From: Acinetobacter sp. Ac_5812
Lineage (GTDB): Bacteria; Pseudomonadota; Gammaproteobacteria; Pseudomonadales; Moraxellaceae
DNA length: 64,000 nucleotides
Assembly: GCF_013072695.1 (NCBI RefSeq)
Contig: NZ_LXUK01000002.1
Location: forward strand, 1 to 64,000
Reading direction: 5' to 3'
This document shows, piece by piece, positions 21,148-29,602 of the stretch. A program made the translations under genes and the position numbers. Within the stretch, counting starts at the first letter, position 1, and each line of letters starts with the position of its first letter. The notes under the pieces were generated by a model that ran no database searches, was not told where the DNA came from, and saw nothing but the letters and a program-made list of their open reading frames with translations.

Positions 21148-22155
21148 TTATTGATTATTTTTCTTCAAATAATCCTCTTCATCCATAATTTCCCACTTGC
21201 CAGAAGGATCATCTACTGCGATTTGTATATTATCTCCATTTTTTAAAATCCGAATATTTTCTTTAACTACTTTACTATCTAGTTCCAATAATTTTTTTTG
21301 AGCGGCATCCAATCCAAACTCTTTTGCTAAAGTGTAATAGGCATACGCAAGATCAAAATCTTGTTTTACTCCGTCACCTTTTTCATATAACGACGCCAAA
21401 TTATAAGCAGCACGAGGTTCACTATTCTCTATTGCTTTTTTATACCAATACACAGATTTTTCAATTGACTTATCAACAACTTCTCCTTTTTTATACATAA
21501 CAGCAACATTAAATTGTGACGGTGCATAATTTTTTTCAGCAGCTTTTAGAGAATAATCAAAATACTTATGCTTATCTTTTATACCTCCCCAACCTTCATA
21601 ATAACAATTAGCAGTATTTGCAGCTCCTAAACCATAGTCAAAAGTTGCTGATTTCTCATAATATTCGCATGCTTTTTTTAGATCTTTTTCAAGATAGAAA
21701 CCATTAAAATACATAAAACCGATTGAATTAATAGCCTCAGGTACATTTTTACTCATTGCATTCTTATAGTAGTTGTAAGCTTTCTCATAATCTTGCTTAA
21801 CTCCATTACCATGAGCATACAAACTCCCCATATTGTTTTCAGCCACTCCATTATTATTTTTTATTGCCTTTTCATACCAATATATTGATTTTTCAATATC
21901 CTTCTTTTGATTTAAATATCCATTTTCAAAAACCACCCCTACTAAATTTTGCGCAATAGGATTATTATTTTCAGCCTCAATCAATAAAGCATTAAAATAT
22001 TTTATTTTTCCATTATTGTCTTTGCTTTTTACAACTTTATCAATTTTAGATAAATCTAGACTAACACCTTGGCCTTCCCTACTAACTTTATTAGCTTTTA
22101 CATCACAACCTGTTAAGCTTATCGCCAATACTAATGTAGTAAGCAAAAATTTCAT
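21148..22155 (-). CDS. Sel1-repeat lipoprotein, divergent member
   Basis: The likely start is the ATG at 22155 (MKFLLTTLVLAISLTGC, a clean lipobox), not the upstream one 24 nt earlier; AAGGAAT precedes it. The mature 318 residues hold about six Sel1 repeats (about 60-290; NMGSLYAHGNGVKQDYEKAYNYY is the clearest) and a charged tail ending LKKNNQ. It is less like the other three Sel1 proteins here than they are to each other. Last gene of the minus-strand run that begins at vgrG; a hairpin at 22189-22211 may separate it. Confidence 0.78.
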   Translation of the reverse strand: MKFLLTTLVLAISLTGCDVKANKVSREGQGVSLDLSKIDKVVKSKDNNGKIKYFNALLIEAENNNPIAQNLVGVVFENGYLNQKKDIEKSIYWYEKAIKNNNGVAENNMGSLYAHGNGVKQDYEKAYNYYKNAMSKNVPEAINSIGFMYFNGFYLEKDLKKACEYYEKSATFDYGLGAANTANCYYEGWGGIKDKHKYFDYSLKAAEKNYAPSQFNVAVMYKKGEVVDKSIEKSVYWYKKAIENSEPRAAYNLASLYEKGDGVKQDFDLAYAYYTLAKEFGLDAAQKKLLELDSKVVKENIRILKNGDNIQIAVDDPSGKWEIMDEEDYLKKNNQ

Positions 22156-22188
22156 TTTAAGGAATCCTGTTTTATCCAACCAAATATA

Positions 22189-22211
22189 AAGCGGATCTGG
22201 ATAATCCGCTT
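22189..22211. other. Hairpin between two Sel1 genes
   Basis: aagcggat-ctggata-atccgctt, an 8-bp perfect stem with a 7-nt loop. No T tract on the minus-strand side, so at best a weak terminator for the Sel1 gene at 22301-23107. Confidence 0.4.
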
Positions 22212-22300
22212 CTTACCAATTAAATTAACCTAAGACTAAATATCTAAAATATTTTGAGTCACTCATTTTTAAAAAATTTGAACTATTCACATTTATTACT

Positions 22301-23107
22301 TTAATTTGGATGCTCAATATACCACTTCAAGTTTTGCTGTGCTTTTGGATCACCTAAATCTGCCAAAGGCTTAATAATTTCAATGGCTTTCACAACATTC
22401 TTATTAACACCTTTGCCGCTAAAGTACATCTCAGCCAATTGAATCTGCGCTAGGCTATAATCTTGATTTACAGATTTAGTAAGCCATACAAAAGCTTTTT
22501 TATAGTCCTGCTCGACCCCTTCTCCATAGTAATAAGCTTGTCCAATATTAAATAGAGCACTTGCATTATCTGCATCAATATCTATAGCTTGAGAAAAATA
22601 TGAAAGCGCCTTTTTATAATCTTGTTCAAAAACTATTCCTTCTTGATGATAAATTCCTAACATATTGATAGAATCGGCATTATTCATACTTGCAGCTTTT
22701 TCAAAATACGGTAAAGCCTGCTTATAATTTCCTTTTAAAAACTCTAAGATACCTAAATTATGGATACCACCAACATAATTTTTATCAGCTGCTTTTTGAA
22801 ACCATTTTTTAGCTTGTTTTAGATCAGTCTCTCCCCAAAAGCCATGCTGATAACCATTGCCTAATGCGTTTTGAGCTTTAGCATCACCTTGATCCGCAAG
22901 TTGCTTAAATATTTTATATGCATCTTCATATTTATCTTCATCGAATAAATTTTGTTCTTTTTCAAATAAAGGATTAACGTCTTGTTGGCTATGGTTATCT
23001 TTCGATTTTGTCGTATTAGCAGAATTACCACAAGCGACTAAAATAAATGAAGATAAAAACAAAGTCAGAAAAACTAAGAAAACATTCTTTTTAGTCTTAA
23101 TCCACAT
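22301..23107 (-). CDS. Sel1-repeat lipoprotein
   Basis: A 268-residue predicted lipoprotein: hydrophobic signal with lipobox LVAC (Cys26), a low-complexity linker, then about five Sel1 repeats (about 60-260). Repeat FNIGQAYYYGEGVEQDYKKAF is almost the same as in the proteins at 20252 and 23897, so this is a duplicated gene. The product should sit in the periplasm on a lipid anchor, the right place to block a periplasm-acting T6SS effector. Function is inferred from context. Confidence 0.78.
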   Translation of the reverse strand: MWIKTKKNVFLVFLTLFLSSFILVACGNSANTTKSKDNHSQQDVNPLFEKEQNLFDEDKYEDAYKIFKQLADQGDAKAQNALGNGYQHGFWGETDLKQAKKWFQKAADKNYVGGIHNLGILEFLKGNYKQALPYFEKAASMNNADSINMLGIYHQEGIVFEQDYKKALSYFSQAIDIDADNASALFNIGQAYYYGEGVEQDYKKAFVWLTKSVNQDYSLAQIQLAEMYFSGKGVNKNVVKAIEIIKPLADLGDPKAQQNLKWYIEHPN

Positions 23108-23207
23108 ATTCGATACCTTTTACTTCACTTTATTTTTATTATAACAACTTAACAAAAATAAAATTTATAAAACCCACACCTGTTAAAAAATACTAAAATC
23201 ATAAAAA

Positions 23208-23598
23208 TTAATATTCAAACATAAAGAAATAAGTTAACGACCCAACAAATAACACCCCAGAAATAAAAAAAATCAAAGAATATTTTTTTAAAAAAATGTA
23301 ATTATTATTAATAAATTCAATCAACTCATCTTTAGAAAAGTTATTCATTACTACATTATGTTTATCATCATAAACTGGGAGGCGCCCACTTTTCTTATAG
23401 AAAATATTATAATGAATAAAAAAAGAAAATAGCAGAGATTGTATTTTCAAAAATCTCATAAAATGAGTATTTTTTACCATTGATTTTAGGAAAATTCAAT
23501 TCTATAAACTTATTTTTATTCATAAAACTATAAGAATATAAATAACTTACCAAAAACAGTAATATACTAAAAATAAAGATAAAAAAATTAAAACCCAT
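23208..23598 (-). pseudogene. Small membrane protein gene split by a 1-nt frameshift in an A7 tract
   Basis: Two overlapping frames cover this 391-nt stretch: 23407-23598 gives a hydrophobic N-terminus (MGFNFFIFIFSILLFLVSY) and 23208-23480 gives a C-terminal half with a second pair of hydrophobic segments. Dropping one base from the A7 run at 23418-23424 joins them into one 129-residue protein reading ...SAIFFFIHYNIFYKK... So the gene is broken, phase-variable, or miscalled in sequencing. Its ATG overlaps the stop of the decayed upstream gene by one base (taATG), a sign of former translational coupling as in effector-immunity pairs. Confidence 0.65.
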
Positions 23599-23885
23599 TA
23601 TTTACACAATCCCATACTTTGATACAGTGCTTTATCCACATACATACTTGAACCAGCAGCAGCACCTAAATCCTGCTACAGTTATAATTACCTGCCCAAC
23701 TTTAGCATGAGGCGTAATACCTAAAAATCCAACTAGACGCTTGCTTAAAATTTCACCTACAGCTAATGCCGCTCCAGTTTAGTAAGATATTTGATCAATT
23801 TTTCTTATGCAATTAATAACGGCCTCAATATCAACTTACTTGATTTTCCCCATCTAGTTGATACTGAGTAATTAATTTTATTTTT
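23597..23885 (-). pseudogene. Decayed C-terminal remnant of an unknown gene upstream of the frameshifted membrane protein
   Basis: Minus-strand translation across frames gives a continuous-looking protein end: QYQLDGENQV, then DIEAVINCIRKIDQISY, an in-frame TAA that is one change from CAA, then TGAALAVGEILSKRLVGFL, ITPHAKVGQVIITVAG, a frameshift near 23670, and GAAAGSSMYVDKALYQSMG before the stop. At least three lesions are needed. The glycine/alanine-rich hydrophobic stretch recalls the tails of membrane-active toxins, but I do not recognise the family. It sits directly after a Sel1 gene in the vgrG run. Confidence 0.55.
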
Positions 23886-23896
23886 AATATAAAATG

Positions 23897-24727
23897 TTAT
23901 TCACAACCTATAGTTTCTTTACATTTAATGTCCCAATATTCATATTTCCCATTATCATTCATAGACTTATAGTAAAGTCTAATATTATAAATTGCGTCTG
24001 GATCACCCTTTTCAGCCATTTCACTAATAACATTTATAGCTTTCTCAACATTTTTCTCCACACCATACCCTTTATAATATGATGTTGCCAACTGAATTTT
24101 CGCAAAATCATAGTTTTGCTTTGCAGACTCATCATACCAATAGAAAGACTTTTTATAGTCTTGTTTAACTCCCTCACCATAAAAATACATTTGCCCTAAG
24201 TTGAATTTTGCATCAGGGTTCCCCAAATCAGCTGCTTTTTTGTAATATAAAAAAGCCTTATTTAAATCTTTATCAACATAATCCCCATTATTATACATAA
24301 TACCCAAAAGATTAATAGCTGGCGCATAATTATCACTTTCTATTTTTTTCAATATAGACAAAGCTTCAGCTGAATTCCCATCCTCTAGTTTCAATCTACT
24401 AATATTGTACATTGCAGGAACATAATTATTATTACCCGCTTCAGCATACAATTTTATTGCCTTCTTTATATCCTTTTCAACAAATATACCTTTCTCATAA
24501 AAAAAACCCATTTCATTCTTTGCAAAATCATCATTTTTTTCAACTAATTTTTCAAGTATACTAAAAGCACCTTTATAGTTCTCACTATCCATTTCAGCTT
24601 GATATTTAGAAACATATTCTTTTTTTTCAGCTTCAGAAATACCACTAGTGCTTTTTGAATTACAAGCACTACTAAAAACAAGAAAGAAAACTGTAAAAAT
24701 AAAAACTATTTTTTTAAAATCAAACAT
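23897..24727 (-). CDS. Sel1-repeat lipoprotein directly after the LysM effector candidate: candidate immunity protein
   Basis: A 276-residue predicted lipoprotein (lipobox SSAC, Cys22) with about five Sel1 repeats at 40-260, including FNLGQMYFYGEGVKQDYKKSFYWY. Its ATG lies 2 nt after the stop of the LysM gene, so the two are made together, the usual arrangement of a T6SS effector and its immunity protein. P. aeruginosa phospholipase effector PldB is neutralised by Sel1-repeat proteins, giving a precedent. The pairing here is inferred. Confidence 0.78.
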   Translation of the reverse strand: MFDFKKIVFIFTVFFLVFSSACNSKSTSGISEAEKKEYVSKYQAEMDSENYKGAFSILEKLVEKNDDFAKNEMGFFYEKGIFVEKDIKKAIKLYAEAGNNNYVPAMYNISRLKLEDGNSAEALSILKKIESDNYAPAINLLGIMYNNGDYVDKDLNKAFLYYKKAADLGNPDAKFNLGQMYFYGEGVKQDYKKSFYWYDESAKQNYDFAKIQLATSYYKGYGVEKNVEKAINVISEMAEKGDPDAIYNIRLYYKSMNDNGKYEYWDIKCKETIGCE

Positions 24728-24729
24728 AA

Positions 24730-26199
24730 TTAATCCTTAGATATCAAATCTATTTCCACAATAGGATCTCTATCAAAATGCTTTTTAGAAAAACGTCTAT
24801 ATGGATCAATGATTAATAATCCATAAGTTTGTGATTGTGCTAATGATGCTGATAGATGAGTTTTTTCATTTGAGATAGAAGATGCTTTCTTCGATCCAAT
24901 TGATGCTGCTGCACCATAGCCTTTTCCACGTATAGTACGTCCATCAGCAGTTTCAGCTATTGTATGTACTCTGCTCAAATCCGCAATAGGCAATTTAACA
25001 GTGTTAGTAATACTATATCCAGATCCAGTGAGATCTTCTACATGTTGGGCATTTGTTCTTACTACAGAATCGCCTATGCTGAACGAAAGCCTTTTAAGAT
25101 GTTTTTTAATTTCTTCTTTAGTCCACTTACGTTTTTTTACAAGCCCCTTTTTCTGATAGCTTTCAATAATTTCGTAAATGGTACCTTTACCACTTTGAAC
25201 ATCTGATACTATATTATTTATTAAATTCTGAGATAAATCTATTTGCTCAATAGTAGATACATATAGCATCTTATTACCATTTAAATCATATGCAAAACCT
25301 AATTCAAAGCTCCCAACGAAATTAAAAAAATCTGTTCCTAAACTTACTGATGCCTGCGTAGCTTTTTCTTGAAGTGCCATTTGTACAGGAAAACCACTAT
25401 TACTTCCGTAAAAAGCTCTTCTCTTGATTTCTATATCTATTTCTTGTCTTGCAAATGCATTTTTGAAATAATCTCGATTATTTAATACCAATGTTTGACC
25501 TACATTCAAAGTATCAATTTTTTTTATTTTATTATCAAAAGCTATTTCATCAACATTTAATGAGTACTCTTTAGCTATAGAACTTAATGTATCACCTGAT
25601 CTAACAATATGAGATGACTTAATAAACATTTTTTTATCAGGGCCAATAAGTTTTGGATCAGCAATTTTTATAGGATTATCACCAATATAGAGTCTTTGTC
25701 CTTGATATATTTTAAACTCATGCGCTAAACCATTGTTCGACATTAAAAGCTCTTTAGATTTATTAAACTTCCTAGCGATAGATTCCAATGTATCTCCAGA
25801 CTTAACCTCATAAAGATCACTTCGTTTATTACCACTACTTCCTTTTACATCTGTTTTAAAAATTCCAACTTTTTCAACAGGAACTCTAGCTTTAATAGTT
25901 TCCTCATAAACAATAGATCTTAATATATAGGCACCAGTATCAACATTAAGTTTTTTTATAAGCTTCCATTCTTTATGCTTAGTTGGAAGCCCTTTTACCT
26001 CTACATAAATATAACCACTAAATCCATTGATTTCAAAAATTTTGGATAATCCATTTTTATCAGTTTTTTCCCCACCTTTTGTCAAAGTACTTGCAATTTT
26101 TGGATAGACTGTTGGATACATTCTTATTCTATATTCAATATTAGCAACACCCTCGTCACAATTTGCATATATAAATTTAAATGAAAGCTTTAATTTCAT
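24730..26199 (-). CDS. Two-LysM protein coupled to VgrG: candidate T6SS effector
   Basis: A 489-residue protein without a signal peptide. Residues 1-110 form a beta-rich N-terminal domain that I do not recognise; LysM domains follow at about 129-172 (YEVKSGDTLESIARKF) and 196-238 (HIVRSGDTLSSIAKEY). Residues about 250-489 match nothing I know and hold the stretch IRGKGYGAAASIGSKKA. LysM binds peptidoglycan glycans, so a protein without a secretion signal that carries LysM and overlaps vgrG by 4 nt (ATGA) should reach a target cell's periplasm through the T6SS. Function of the C-terminal part: unknown, possibly the toxic domain. Confidence 0.72.
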   Translation of the reverse strand: MKLKLSFKFIYANCDEGVANIEYRIRMYPTVYPKIASTLTKGGEKTDKNGLSKIFEINGFSGYIYVEVKGLPTKHKEWKLIKKLNVDTGAYILRSIVYEETIKARVPVEKVGIFKTDVKGSSGNKRSDLYEVKSGDTLESIARKFNKSKELLMSNNGLAHEFKIYQGQRLYIGDNPIKIADPKLIGPDKKMFIKSSHIVRSGDTLSSIAKEYSLNVDEIAFDNKIKKIDTLNVGQTLVLNNRDYFKNAFARQEIDIEIKRRAFYGSNSGFPVQMALQEKATQASVSLGTDFFNFVGSFELGFAYDLNGNKMLYVSTIEQIDLSQNLINNIVSDVQSGKGTIYEIIESYQKKGLVKKRKWTKEEIKKHLKRLSFSIGDSVVRTNAQHVEDLTGSGYSITNTVKLPIADLSRVHTIAETADGRTIRGKGYGAAASIGSKKASSISNEKTHLSASLAQSQTYGLLIIDPYRRFSKKHFDRDPIVEIDLISKD

Positions 26200-28988
26200 T
26201 TCTTATCATCCAATTGAATTTTTAAAAATTCTTCTTCAACATCAATTTCAACATCAATTAACAATGAATAATTTTCACTTTCCGTACCAAATACCCTCTT
26301 TGTTCTTCCCCTTTCATCTAAATTCCCAGCATAAAAATAGCCTTTACTAGATAGGAATTTATAATGAGTATTTTGATACTCTAGATTAGTGGAATAATAG
26401 GATAAATCTGCTCTTAAGCTAAATTTCGTTGTATCTCCCGCCCCTTTCAAAACAGGTAATTCATATTGAGCTTTCGCCCCACCCATAAACAAATGCTGTC
26501 CCGCCTTCACCTCAAACTTCCCACTGGTCACAGGGAAAATCCCTGAGCCATTCAACTTAATCTGAGAACCGCCCGCAGTAATCACAATCTCTTTAGGGCT
26601 ACTAATCTCAATACGGTCTTCAGTCGAAATAATCTGGATACCTTGCTTGGCAAGTAAATCCATGCCATCCGATTGTGCCTGAACTTCAAACTTACCTTTG
26701 GCGGCCACCTGTTTAATTCCATTCTGCGCAGCGAATACACTGATTCTGTTTTGCGCATGCGTAATCAGGTTCTTCTGTGTACTTAGATTGATACTATCGC
26801 CTGCAAACTGATTGATCTGTCCATCTGCCGATAAATGAATATCTTCATTGGTACTTAGGCCAATCCCTGCTGGTGAATTCAGCAATAGCAATGATTTTTT
26901 AAACTGGGCGATTTTTTCTTGAATCTGTTCCGCAAACTCTTTCAGTTGATCCAGCGATTCTATTTCATCGGTTTGCTGATTCTTGGCAACTTCGCTCAGT
27001 GCCTTGGCATTGCTTTGATTGCCTTCTAGCTGCTGTTTAGCGACTTGGGCATCCAAATGTTCACCTTGGGCCTGATCCTGTTTATAGGTGGAAACGAGAA
27101 GACCTTCGCCTGCCCGCACTGCACCCCATTGGTCGGTACGTAACTCGAAACCTTCGCCTCGATCTTCACTTTCGGCTTTGTCTTTAGGATGGCTGAGTTT
27201 ACCCAGATTCAGTTGGCTGACGGCATGACTGCTTTGTAGTTGAGCACTGATCTGTCCTGTGGTGTCATCAAAGCGGAGTTGGTTAAAACCTTCACCTTGG
27301 TACTCTTTCGATTTGATCCCCGCCAGTTTCTTGGTGTCTGGCAGCTTACCAGCATTGTCAAACTTGGTCGGGCTACGATGACCTTCATGAATTCTTCCCA
27401 CCACAAAGGGACGGTCGATATTGCCATCAAAGAAGTCGATGACAACAATCTCACCAATCCTCGGTAATAAGCGTGCGCCATAGCCTTCACCAGCCCAAGG
27501 CGTCAGTACATCCACCCAAGCTGAATCGGTGTCATTGTCATTGGCACCTGCACCACCATCGTGGCTATGATCGTCGTTGCGAGTAAACAGGAAACGGACT
27601 TTAATTCGTCCCCATTCATCGACATGGATTTCTTCACCGCTTGGCCCAACCACTTTAGCTCGTTGCGGTGAGGCGGCTGGGCGGTGTTGTAAAGGGTTAA
27701 ATTCAGGTACGGTTTTAATGCTGCGGCGTTGTAGCGTCAGTTGATTGGCTTGGCGTTCATCATTATTAGATTGAGTGGGTTGCCAATTACTTTGTGCTAA
27801 TAATTGATTGATCTGTTGATGTAGATCTTTGGGCAAATTGTTTTGGTTATAGAAGTTTTTGCCTGTAATCAGGAATTCTTTATCGCTGCCAGCATGTTGA
27901 TCAATTTCAGGATGTTCAGCCAATTCAAACCAGTAACCCACATGCGTGTCGCGGACGGTGGTATCGGCGATAAATTGTTTGGATTGTAAGTCGTAATATT
28001 GACCGAGATTTTGATTCAGTTTTTCGATCTGTGCATTGCCCGATGCGGTTGCCCCATCTTCACCATTCAGATCTTGCATCCATGCCGGTGAGAAATGCCA
28101 TGCTTGTTCTAGACCAAGACTGGCATTGTCATATTGAGCACTGTGTTTATGTGTGCTCTGCACACTGCCTGCGCCATCTTCCTGTTCCAGTACATCGGCT
28201 TGCCAACGCTGTACATGCACGCTGCTCGGTTGTAAGCTGCGTTGCCCGACCAAACTGGTCATGCTGTCATATTGCTCTGTCGCACTGCTGCGATGGTAAC
28301 GAATCGTTCTTCTGTCTAGCGCTTGGTATTGGCTATTGTCATCAATCAAGCGTAGTTTTTGCGGCTGAATCGCAGCGCGACTTTGCGGAACGATTCGTTC
28401 GGCTTCATCAATTAACCAGCTAATCCCTTCGCTACGCATCAAAGATGTTAAAAAATCTTCATCTGATTGATTATATTGCATAATAAAGGGACGGATATCA
28501 TAGTTCTGGCTCAGTCCGCTTAAGTCCAAAGTTAAGCTTGACGCAAATAAGGAACTCTTTTGCTGCCACTCCTTGAAGATAAGTTGCACGACATCAGGCA
28601 CGCTCTTGTTCATAAACACACGGCTGTTACGGCGTTGTTTCCACAGTGCGGTGGGATCTTCTAAAGTCAGCTTATAGACGGTTAAGCTACCATCCGATTG
28701 CCCTTGTAAGGCTTGAGTAATGATCCCTGTGACACGGGTCAATTGACCTTGATCGGTCACCGTATCAATTGCCGCTTGGCTACCAATAAATTGTTTGAGT
28801 GGAATGGTCGCATTGGTCGACAGGCAAATCAGTTCTGCCTTAAATCCATCATTGAGTTGATGCTGACCATCAATACGTTGTAGGAAGACTTGAGTATTTA
28901 AGTTTTGATTAGAAAATTGAATATGGATTGCGCGCTTTTGTGCAGTAAGGCCCAAATTGTCCAAGGCCTGAAATATATTACTCAACAT
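26196..28988 (-). CDS. vgrG: Type VI secretion spike protein VgrG with C-terminal extension
   Basis: The tip protein of the T6SS tube; its trimer pierces the target and carries effectors. The 930-residue protein has the gp27-like part (about 20-360, with YNQSDEDFLTSLMRSEGISW), the gp5-like OB-fold around 440-540 (VDEWGRIKVRF, PRIGEIVVIDFFDGN), a DUF2345 region (about 690-850, NEDIHLSADGQINQFAGDS) and a tail of about 75 residues (SLRADLSYYSTN to the end) that differs from core VgrG and probably binds the cargo encoded next. No other T6SS structural gene is in the window, so this is an orphan vgrG island served by a machine elsewhere. Confidence 0.93.
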   Translation of the reverse strand: MLSNIFQALDNLGLTAQKRAIHIQFSNQNLNTQVFLQRIDGQHQLNDGFKAELICLSTNATIPLKQFIGSQAAIDTVTDQGQLTRVTGIITQALQGQSDGSLTVYKLTLEDPTALWKQRRNSRVFMNKSVPDVVQLIFKEWQQKSSLFASSLTLDLSGLSQNYDIRPFIMQYNQSDEDFLTSLMRSEGISWLIDEAERIVPQSRAAIQPQKLRLIDDNSQYQALDRRTIRYHRSSATEQYDSMTSLVGQRSLQPSSVHVQRWQADVLEQEDGAGSVQSTHKHSAQYDNASLGLEQAWHFSPAWMQDLNGEDGATASGNAQIEKLNQNLGQYYDLQSKQFIADTTVRDTHVGYWFELAEHPEIDQHAGSDKEFLITGKNFYNQNNLPKDLHQQINQLLAQSNWQPTQSNNDERQANQLTLQRRSIKTVPEFNPLQHRPAASPQRAKVVGPSGEEIHVDEWGRIKVRFLFTRNDDHSHDGGAGANDNDTDSAWVDVLTPWAGEGYGARLLPRIGEIVVIDFFDGNIDRPFVVGRIHEGHRSPTKFDNAGKLPDTKKLAGIKSKEYQGEGFNQLRFDDTTGQISAQLQSSHAVSQLNLGKLSHPKDKAESEDRGEGFELRTDQWGAVRAGEGLLVSTYKQDQAQGEHLDAQVAKQQLEGNQSNAKALSEVAKNQQTDEIESLDQLKEFAEQIQEKIAQFKKSLLLLNSPAGIGLSTNEDIHLSADGQINQFAGDSINLSTQKNLITHAQNRISVFAAQNGIKQVAAKGKFEVQAQSDGMDLLAKQGIQIISTEDRIEISSPKEIVITAGGSQIKLNGSGIFPVTSGKFEVKAGQHLFMGGAKAQYELPVLKGAGDTTKFSLRADLSYYSTNLEYQNTHYKFLSSKGYFYAGNLDERGRTKRVFGTESENYSLLIDVEIDVEEEFLKIQLDDKK

Positions 28989-29228
28989 TATTTTATAAAA
29001 TATTAACTAAAATTTACGCTATTTTATAAACAGCATACAAATCTGTCTATATTTTTAATGTTACGTTCTTGCAACAAAGCCTACAATAAACAGAGGATTT
29101 TAGTCTAAGCGCTTAAAATAATGATTAATAATTTTTTTTACAGGATTAAATAAAAATACATATAAACCAAAATGTTTTATCAAATAAGGCCAATTCTCCC
29201 TATTTGATAAAACAGCAATCATTCAGCC

Positions 29229-29591
29229 TTAGACTGTAGCCTTAAAATAATCTTCTTTCGGCATATCAATCACTTCAACACACAACTGTATCGGATAGCT
29301 GAGCTCAGACTGGATATAGCTTTTTTGCTGCAGTCGCTGCAACAATGCCGCACCAACAGCTTGTTTTTGAGCCTGCGTTCTGCCACTCAATAAATACAGT
29401 TTTAAATGAATATAGGCTTCTTCTGTTTCATTCAAACCAATTAAAAATATCTCGTCTTTAAATGCACGAGATTTAATATCATGTGCGACAAATAAATCCG
29501 TTTCAATTAATGCGATATTTGCATCTTTTAATAATTGATGCGGGTTTAGTTCAGTTAAATTAGCCGAATAGTTTGCAATTAAATGCGGCAT
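29229..29591 (-). CDS. 5-carboxymethyl-2-hydroxymuconate delta-isomerase-like protein (tautomerase family)
   Basis: A 120-residue tautomerase-superfamily protein of the CHMI type (HpaF). The catalytic N-terminal proline is present right after the initiator (MPHLIANYS), and the spacing and length fit CHMI. In 4-hydroxyphenylacetate breakdown CHMI isomerises a muconate intermediate, but none of the other hpa genes are nearby, so its real substrate is open. It lies 11 nt after the helicase gene and is probably co-transcribed with it. Confidence 0.8.
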   Translation of the reverse strand: MPHLIANYSANLTELNPHQLLKDANIALIETDLFVAHDIKSRAFKDEIFLIGLNETEEAYIHLKLYLLSGRTQAQKQAVGAALLQRLQQKSYIQSELSYPIQLCVEVIDMPKEDYFKATV

Positions 29592-29602
29592 TTTTATGAT
29601 TC

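Noticed and set aside
21148..22179. Upstream methionine at 22179 as the start of the Sel1 protein
   Set aside because: It would put eight extra residues before a perfect lipoprotein signal; the ATG at 22155 is preceded by AAGGAAT.
23894..24082. Hydrophobic plus-strand frame at 23894-24082
   Set aside because: Antisense to the Sel1 gene at 23897-24727; the Phe/Ile richness comes from the A/T-rich minus-strand coding.
26196..28988. A complete T6SS gene cluster
   Set aside because: No tss/hcp/clpV genes are present in the window; only vgrG and accessory genes.
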